Of a stretch of 64,000 bases of DNA, positions 56,107 through 64,000 are shown in pieces. The translations under genes and the position numbers were made by a program. This stretch comes from Odiellus spinosus. Taxonomy: Eukaryota > Arthropoda > Arachnida > Opiliones > Phalangiidae. Where the stretch lies: NCBI GenBank assembly GCA_963920705.1, contig OY987227.1:5381143-5445142 (forward strand). Direction: 5' to 3'. The notes under the pieces were generated by a model, which was not told where the DNA came from, ran no database searches, and saw nothing but the letters and a program-made list of their open reading frames with translations. Numbering within the stretch: position 1 is the first letter of the stretch; every line of letters begins with the position of its first letter.

Positions 56107-56192
56107 TATTAAATATTTCCCAAAAAACGGATAAAAGACGACCTAGGAAAAACCTTGGTCGTCTTTATCCGTTTTTTGGAAAGTATTTAATA
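56107..56192. ncRNA. long stable hairpin, pre-miRNA-like shape
   Basis: The left arm 56107-56143 and right arm 56157-56192 pair over about 35 nt with one bulged A and a couple of mismatches. The loop AGGAAAAACCT can itself close. The core is AAAAAACGGATAAAAGACG against CGTCTTTATCCGTTTTTT. It could equally be a tiny inverted-repeat element; nothing shows that it is transcribed. Confidence 0.3.
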
Positions 56193-56348
56193 ATAATAAA
56201 ATCTTTGGAGTAGTAGACTAAATCTACTAACTATAATTTTAAAGATATTTAATTGCTCTTTCTCTAACAATTAATTTGTGTCCCTTCACGGGTTTGATTC
56301 GAGTTAGATAAGGGCCCCTTTTAAGGGTGCGAAGCAACCTCTTTTTGT

Positions 56349-56736
56349 ATAATACCTTGGAGGAAGTATGTGATATGGAGTTAACGACTGTTCGTTTTTC
56401 CATTGAAACGATGATTAGGATTGCCGGGCCTAGAGCGCCGTGTTTCCCCCTTTTGTGACCCCTTAGCTCCGGCGCTCGCGCGCTTCTACCTTCGCGCCGT
56501 ACGTAAGCGGCTGCCTTCTTCCCAAAAAAACCCCGTCCGTAGACCGTCGTAGTAACCGCCGTTTAGTTTGAAATTTGGTAGAAAGCATTTCCCGAGCCAC
56601 GTGAGTCGGACGCCCCTTAAATATGCGTGTTACCTTGGTAACGGTATGCGCGTCGTAGTAGGAGAGGCCGCTACGAGTAACGAAGTTTATAGGCAGTCGG
56701 CAACTTCATATCGCATACTTCCTCCAAGATAATACT
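56349..56736. mobile_element. TIR element ~390 bp, GC-rich interior
   Basis: ATACCTTGGAGGAAGTATG(T)GATATG at the left is inverted at the right (CATATCGCATACTTCCTCCAAGATAAT). The interior is GC-rich (GCGCTCGCGCGC) in contrast to the surroundings. No gene is visible. Confidence 0.6.
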
Positions 56737-56904
56737 CTAGTTGATAGATCGAATATTCTCGCAGTAAATATAACCAGTTCAAGCGGAATTGGAGTATAAA
56801 ATTTAAAGCTGAGGCGGATTTATACTTAACGTTAGAAATCATAAGAAAAATGATAGTCGTGAAAATCAATTCAAGTATAGGTTTCGTTAATTGTAATGCA
56901 ATGC

Positions 56905-57090
56905 ACTTGTGGCGTCGTGGTATAGTGTTGTGGCGCGGAGTATACGGTCCAGGGTTCAAATCCCGCATTTTTATTCATTTTAATGAAAACTGTCAGAAGT
57001 GACTCAGCCTGGCTACAAAGTTGTATGAGCGCGTGCCTTAGTAGTAAAGTCTTCGCTAAGTATGGTTCGAATCCCACACTTACCAGATTA
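56905..57090 (+). repeat. two tandem tRNA-like modules (SINE-like)
   Basis: The first module has TGGTATAGTG (A-box-like) and GGTTCAAATCC (B box) near 56920-56965. The second has TGGCTACAAAG and GGTTCGAATCC near 57010-57075. Neither folds cleanly as a full tRNA by eye, so tRNA-derived SINE sequence or tRNA pseudogenes are more likely than functional tRNAs. Confidence 0.4.
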
Positions 57091-57459
57091 CCCTGTTGTG
57101 TGTGGTTAACACTATATGTAGCCACCCCAGACACTGAAGTTTCCACAGGCTTGTTGAGTGAGCTATATCACGCTTCAGAAATGATACAAAAAATTGTGAC
57201 ATAACAAACCAGCCTTGTCGTGTGGGCTATATAAAAACACGCCGCGGCGGTGCAGAGAAAACACATGGATGCGGGCCTTGCCGCCCCCAACACCATATGG
57301 GAGTGGCTGTCACGCACCTTCAGCAAGTGCGTGACGCCGACTGCATAAATGTGCGCTGTCTGCGCCGCGCGATGTTATCTCTCCGGATCTACTTTTTTTG
57401 TATCCCTCCGCCATTTTTCCTCCTGTATTTAGGATGTTTTCTATGTTTTCTACTAGTAT
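57091..57459. other. non-coding, locally GC-rich
   Basis: This may be the body of a SINE headed by the tRNA-like modules. The inverted pair GTCACGCAC / GTGCGTGAC lies near 57310-57332. Confidence 0.3.
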
Positions 57460-57602
57460 TATTACTACTGTTTTAGTATTATTACTACTGTTTTAGTATT
57501 ATTACTACTGTTTTAGTATAATTACTACTGTTTTAGTATTATTACTACTGTTTTAGTATTATTACTACTGTTTTAGTATTATTACTACTGTTTTAGTATT
57601 AT
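57460..57602. repeat. 20-bp minisatellite, 7 copies
   Basis: The unit is TATTATTACTACTGTTTTAG. Confidence 0.93.
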
Positions 57603-57699
57603 AAAAACAAATCACTCTATTAAATTTTTATTTAATACAATTATGTTACTTAAGATACTTATTATAGTATCTAAAACGATACTTATTATTGTAGTGTAG

Positions 57700-58450
57700 T
57701 TTCTATTTTACATCAATTTTATATCAATTTTATTTCAATTTTATTTCAATTTTATTACAATTTTATATCAATTTTATTTCAGTTTTATTATTTCAATTTT
57801 ATATCAATTTTATTTCAATTTTATTTCAATTTTATATCAATTTTATTTCAGTTTTATTATTTCAATTTTATATCAATTTTATTTCAATTTATTTCAATTT
57901 TACATCAATTTTATTTCAATTTTACATCAATTTTACATCAATTTTACATCAATTTTACATCAATTTTATATCAATTTTATATCAATTTTATATCAATTTT
58001 ATATCAATTTTATTTCAATTTTATATCAATTTTACATCAATTATATTTCAATTTTATATCAATTTTATATCAATTTTATTTCAATTTTATATCAATTTTA
58101 TTTCAATTTTATTTAAATTTTACATCAATTTTATTTCAATTTTACATAAATTTTACATCAATTTTATATCAATTTTATATCAATTTTATATCAATTTTAT
58201 TTCAATTTTACATCAATTTTATATCAATTTTAATTCATATTTATTATTTCAATTTTACATCAATTTTTTTCAATTTTATATCAATTTTATATCAATTTTA
58301 CATCAATTTTATATCAATTTTATTTAAATTTTATATAAATTTTATATCAATTTTATTTCAATTTTATATAAATTTTATATCAATTTTATTTCAATTTTAC
58401 ATCAATTTTACATCAATTTTATTTAAATTTTATATCAATTTATTTCAATA
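57700..58450. repeat. ~11-bp minisatellite (ATCAATTTTAT)
   Basis: About 65 short units of TTTTATATCAA, with TTTCAA and TACATCAA variants. Confidence 0.92.
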
Positions 58451-61400
58451 TTATTTTTTTACAAGGGGTACCCCTATAAAAAAATCAATTATTATTTTTT
58501 TACAAGGGGTACCCCTATAAAAAAATCAATTATTATTTTTTTACAAGGGGTACCCCTATAAAAAAATCAATTATTATTTTTTTACAAGGGGTACCCCTTG
58601 TAAAAAAAAAATCAATTAGTTTAAGGGGTACCCCTTGTAAAAAAAAAAATCAATTAGTTTAAGGGGTACCAATTGTAAAAAAAATCAATTATTTTTAAGG
58701 GGTGTATTTATTATTTTTTCTTTTTTTACAGGGGATGTATTTATTAATTATTTTTTTGACAGGGGGTGTATTTATTATTTTTTTTTTACAGGGGGTACAT
58801 TTATTATTTTTTTTACAATGGGTGCATTTATTTATTTTTTAGAGGGGGTGTATTTATTATTTATTTTTTTACAAGGGGTGTATTTATTATTTTTTTTTTT
58901 ACAGGGGGTGTATTTATTATTTCTTTTTTTGCAGGAGTTGCATTTATTATTTATTTTTTTACAGGGGGTGTATTTATTATTTATTTTTTTTACAGGGGGT
59001 ACATTTATTATTTATTTTTTTTTACAATGGGTGCATTTATTATTTATTTTTTTACAGGGGGTGTATTTATTGTTTCTTTTTTTACAGGGGGTGTATTTAT
59101 TATTTATTTTTTACAGGGGGTGTATTTAAAATTTTTTTTTCACAGGGGGTGTATTTATATATATATATATATTTTTTTTTACAGAGGGTGTATTTATTAT
59201 CGATTTTTTGAAAAATTAAAAAAATCAATTATTATTTTTTTACAAGGGGTACCCCATGCAAAAAAAATCAATTATTATTTTTTTACAAGGGGTACCCCTT
59301 AAAAAAAATAAATTCAATTATTATTTTTTTACATGGGGTACCCCTTAAAAAAATAATAATAGATTTTTTTTACAAGTTGTACCCCTTGTAAAAAAATAAT
59401 AATTGATTGTATTTTTTTACAAGGGGTACCCCTTGTAAAAAAAATCAATTATTATTTTTTTACAAGGGGTACCCCTATAAAAAAAATTAATTATTATTTT
59501 TTTACAAGGGGTACACCTATAAAAAAATCAATTATTATTTTTTTACAAGGGGTACCCCTTGTAAAAAAAAATGAATTATTTTAAAGGGTACCCCTTGTAA
59601 AAAAAATGAATTATTTTAAGGGGTACCCCTTGTAAAAAAAAATCAATTATTTTTACAGGGGGTGTATTTATTATTTATTTTTTTACAGGGGGTGTATTTA
59701 TAGTTTTTTTCCACAGGGGGTGTATTTATTATTTATTTTTTTACAGGAGTTGTATTTATTATTTTTTTTTTTACAGGGGGTGTATTTATTGTTTATTTTT
59801 TTACAGGGGGTGTATATATTATTTTTTTACAGGGGGTGTATTTATTATCGATTTTTTGAAAAATTAAAAAACAAATTCCTTTGTAAAAAAAAAAACAATT
59901 ATTATTTTTTACAAAGGGTACCCCTATGAAAAACAATTATTATTTTTTTACAAGGGGTACCCCTTTAAAAAAAAATCAATTAGTTTAAGGGGTACCCTTT
60001 GTAAAAAAAAATCAATTATTTTTACAGGGGGTGTATTTATTATTTTTTTTCGCAGGGGGTGTATTTATTATTTATTTTTTGCAGGGGGTGTATTTACTAT
60101 CGATTTTTTGAAAAAAAAAAAAAAAAAAATGGAAAAAAAAATCAATTATTATTTTTTTACAAGGGGTACCCATTGTAAAAAAATAAAATCAATTATTATT
60201 TTTTTACAAGAGGTACAACTTGTAAAAAAAATCTATTTTTATTTTTTTTACAAGGGGTGTATGTATTATTTTTTTCACAATGGTGTATTTATTATTTATT
60301 TTCTTTACAGGGGGTGTATTTATTATCGATTTTTTGTAAAAAAAAAAATATTATTTTAACCTCTTGCAAAAAAAATCAATTATTATTTTTTTACAGGGGG
60401 TGTATTTATTTTTTTTTTTTTACAGGGGGTGCTTTTATTATTTTTTTTACAATGGGTTCATTTACTATTTATTTTTTTACAGGGGGTGTATTTATTATTT
60501 ATTTTTTTACACGGGGTGTATTTATTATTTTTTTTACTGTGGGTGTATTTATTATTTATTTTTTTACAGGGGGTGTATTTATTATTTTTTTTACAGGGGG
60601 AGTATTTATTTATTTTTTTACAGGGGGTGTATTTATTATTTATTTTTTACACGGGGTGCATTTATTATTTTTTTTACTGTGGGTGTATTTATTATTTATT
60701 TTTTTACAGGGGGTGTATTTATTATTTTTTTTTACAGGGGGAGTATTTATTTATTTTTTTACAGGGGGTGTATTTATTATTTTTTTTTTTACAGGGGGTG
60801 TATATATTATTTATTTTTTTACAGGGGGTGTATTTATTATTTATTTTTTTACAGGGGGTACATTTATTATTTTTTTTTTACAATGGGTGCATTTATTTAT
60901 TTTTTAGAGGGAGTGTATTTATTATTTATTTTTTTTACAGGGGGTGTATTTATTATTTATTTTTTTACAGGGGGTGTATTTATTATTTCTTTTTTTACAG
61001 GGGTTGTATTTATTTTTTTTTTACAGTGGGTGTATTTATTAATTATTTTTTTTTACAGCGGGTGTATTTATTGTTTCTTTTTTTACAGGGGTTGTATTTA
61101 TTATTTTTTTTACAGGGGGTGTATTTATTATTAATTTTTTACAGGGGGTGTATTTATTATTTTTTTCACAGGGGGTGTATTTATTATTTTTTTCACAGGG
61201 GGTGTATTTATTATTTTTTTTTCACAGGGGGTATATTTATTATTTATTTTTTTTACAGGGGGTGTATTTATTATCGATTTTTTGAAAAATTAAAATCCTT
61301 GCAAAAAATCAATTATTATATTTTTAAAAGGGGTACCCCTATAAAAAAAATCAATTAGTTTAAAGGGTACCCTTTGTAAAAAAAAATCAATTATTTTTAC

Positions 61401-64000
61401 AGGGGGTGTATTTATAATTTTTTTTTACAGGGGGTGTATTTATTAATTATTTTTTTGTACAGGGGGTGTATTTATTATTTATTTTTTTACAGGGGGTACA
61501 TTTATTATTTTTTTTTTTTTACAGTGGGTGCATTTATTTATTTTTTAGAGGGGGTGTATTTATTATTTATTTTTTTTTACAGGGGGTGTATTTATTATTT
61601 ATTTTTTTACTGGGGGTGTATTTATCATTTTTTTTTACATGGGGTGTATTTATTATTTATTTTTTTTACAGGGGGTGTATTTATTATTTATTTTTTTACA
61701 GGGGGTGTATTTATTATTTCTTTTTTTACAGGGGTTGTAATTATTATTTATTTTTTACAGGGGGTGTATTTATTATTTATTTTTTTTACATGGGGTACAT
61801 TTATTATTTATTTTTTTTACAATGGGTGCATTTATTAATTATTTTTTTTACAGCGGGTGTATTTATTGTTTCTTTTTTTACAGGGGTTGTATTTATTATT
61901 TATTTTTTTACAGGGGGTACATTTATTATTTTTTTTTTTTTACAATGGGTGCATTTATTTATTTTTTAGAGTGGGTGTATTTATTATTTATTTTTTTTAC
62001 AGGGGGTGTATTTATTTATTTTTTTACAGGGGGTGTATTTATTATTTCTTTTTTTACAGGGGTTGTATTTATTATTTATTTTTTTACAGGGGGTGTATTT
62101 ATTATTTATTTTTTTACAGGGGGTACATTTATTATTTATTTTTTTTACAATGGGTGCATTTATTAATTATTTTTTTTACAGCGGGTGTATTTATTGTTTC
62201 TTTTTTTACAGGGGTTGTATTTATTATTTTTTTTTACAGGGGGTGTATTTATTATTTATTTTTTACAGGGGGTGTATTTATTATTTGTTTCACAGGGGGT
62301 GTATTTATTTTTTTTTTTACAGGGGGTATATTTATTATTTATTTTTTTTACAGGGAGTGTATTTATTATCGATTTTTTGAAAAATTAAAATCCTTGCAAA
62401 AAAATCAATTATTATATTTTTAAAAAGGGGTACCCCTATAAAAAAATATTATTATTTTTTTACAAGGGGTACCCCTATAAAAAAAAAATCAATTAGTTTA
62501 AAGGGTACCCTTTGTAAAAAAAAATCAATTATTTTTACAGGGGGTGTATTTATTATTTTTTTTTTACAGGGGGTGTATTTATTAATTATTTTTTTGTACA
62601 GGGGGTGTATTTATTATTTATTTTTTTACAGGGGGTACATTTATTATTTTTTTTTTACAATGGGTGCATTTATTTATTTTTTAGAGGGGGTGTATTTATT
62701 ATTTATTTTTTTTACAGGGGGTGTATTTATTATTTATTTTTTTACAGGGGGTGTATTTATTATTTCTTTTTTTACAGGGGTTGTATTTATTATTTATTTT
62801 TTTTACAGGGGGTGTATTTATTATTTATTTTTTTACAGGGGGTGTATTTATTATTTTTTTTTACAGGGGGTGTATTTATTATCGTTTTTTGAAAAATTAA
62901 AAAAAAAATATTATTTTTTTACAAGTGTTACCTCTTGCAAAAAAAAATCAATTATTATTTTGTTTACAAGGGATACCCCTTGTAAAAAAAAACAATTATT
63001 ATTTTTTATAAGGGGTACCCCTTGTAAAAAAGTCAATTATTTTTACAGGGGGTGTATTTATTATTTATTTATATTTTTACAGGGGGTGCATTTACTATTT
63101 TTTTACAATGGGTGCATTTATTATTTATTTTTTTACAGGGGGTGTATTTATTATTTTTTTTACAGTGGGTGTATTTATTATTTATTTTTTTACAGGGGGT
63201 GTATTTATTATTTTTTTTTACAGGGGGAGTATTTATTATTTATTTTTTTACAGGGGGTGTATTTATTATTTATTTATATTTTTACAGGGGGTGCATTTAC
63301 TATTTTTTTACAATGGGTGCATTTATCATTTATTTTTTTACAGGGGGTGTATTTATTATTTTTTTTACAGGGGGTGTATTTATTATTTTTTTTACAGTGG
63401 GTGTATTTATTATTTTTTTACAGGGGGTGTATTTATTATTTTTTTTTTCACAGGGGGTGTATTTATTATTTATTTTTTTTGCAGGGGGTGTATTTATTAT
63501 CGATTTTTTGAAAAATTAAAAAAAAAAATCAATTATTATTTTTTAACAAGGGGTACCCCTTGTAAAAAAAATGTATTATTATTTTTTTTACAAGGGTTGT
63601 ATTTATTATTTATTTTTTTACAGGGGTTGTATTTATTATTTATTTTTTTACAGGGGGTGTATTTATTATTTTTTTGAAAAATTAAAAAACAAATTCCAAG
63701 GGGTACCCCTTGTAAAAAAAAATATTATTTTGTTTACAAGGGATACCCCTTGTAAAAAAAACAATTATTATTTTTTTACAAGGGGTACCCCTTGTAAAAA
63801 AGTCAATTATTTTTACAGGGGGTGTATTTATTATTTATTTATATTTTTACAGGGGGTGCATTTACTATTTTTTTACAATGGGTGCATTTATTATTTATTT
63901 TTTTACAGGGGGTGTATTTATTATTTATTTTTTTACAGGGGGTGTATTTATTATTTATTTTTTTACAGGGGGTGTATTTATAATTTTTTTTTCACAGGGG
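58451..64000. repeat. compound satellite: TTTTTTTACAGGGGGTGTATTTATTATTTA units with GGGGTACCCC palindromes
   Basis: Two interleaved unit types fill the end of the window. Type 1 (about 28-32 bp) is T-run, ACAGGGGGTG, TATTTATTATTTA. Type 2 (about 40 bp) is AATCAATTATT, T-run, ACAAGGGGTACCCCTTGT, A-run. Blocks of type 1 usually end with ATCGATTTTTTGAAAAATTAAA (for example near 59199, 59850, 60100, 61270, 62370 and 63500), and type 2 units follow, giving a higher-order repeat of 0.2-1.1 kb. Open frames such as 60429-61358 read FIIYFFTGGV-like repeats and are artefacts of stop-poor units. The array runs off the right edge. Confidence 0.93.

Noticed and set aside
58766..63677. Many long frames of FIIYFFTGGV-like repeats, superficially multi-pass membrane proteins
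   Set aside because: T-rich satellite units give Phe/Tyr/Ile codons in all three frames, and overlapping frames are equally long.

Overview
This is a repeat-dominated eukaryotic nuclear window, most likely from an arthropod. Four things point there: interstitial tracts of the arthropod telomere unit TTAGG/CCTAA, compact core promoters pairing a TATA box with a TCAGT-like initiator about 33 nt downstream, a probable divergent ionotropic (chemosensory) receptor, and short introns with arthropod-type splice sites. I cannot assign a genus. The window is AT-rich and contains one assembly gap of 200 N at 25260-25459.

Host genes are few. (1) RPAC1/POLR1C, the alpha-like subunit shared by RNA polymerases I and III, is complete on the + strand (30542-34779): nine exons add up to 346 codons plus stop, and every splice phase agrees. 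(2) A C2H2 zinc-finger gene (40869-42905) has about 17 good CX4C fingers. (3) A probable ionotropic receptor lies on the - strand (46564-49260 and upstream), with four phase-consistent exons.

A cassette of small genes at 15.9-18.5 kb is packed like a viral genome. Two of its genes have their own TATA+initiator promoters and poly(A) signals, and the third is a C2H2 protein with a broken frame. I regard it as a possible endogenised viral or Polinton-like remnant, but I have not proved this.

The rest is mobile DNA and satellites. There is a young copia retrotransposon (50194-54994) with nearly identical LTRs, a 5-bp target duplication and a CCTAA telomeric tract inside its integrase. A second LTR element (7920-11673) has LTRs that look identical by eye and contains only minisatellites. 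Others are a TTAA-flanked THAP transposon remnant (18601-19668), a P-element-like transposase remnant, two hAT-type elements with 8-bp target duplications, a TIR family inserted in introns of both RPAC1 and the receptor, a 2-kb palindrome nested in one of those copies, and several LINE fragments.

Tandem arrays occupy 1-835, 6160-7095, 8885-9970, 21222-22375, 23363-23560, 25860-27460 and the whole end of the window (57460-64000). The segment after the first array recurs near 25.5-27.9 kb, where one internal 25-bp unit has expanded to about 63 copies. Most open frames inside the arrays are artefacts of stop-free periodic sequence.
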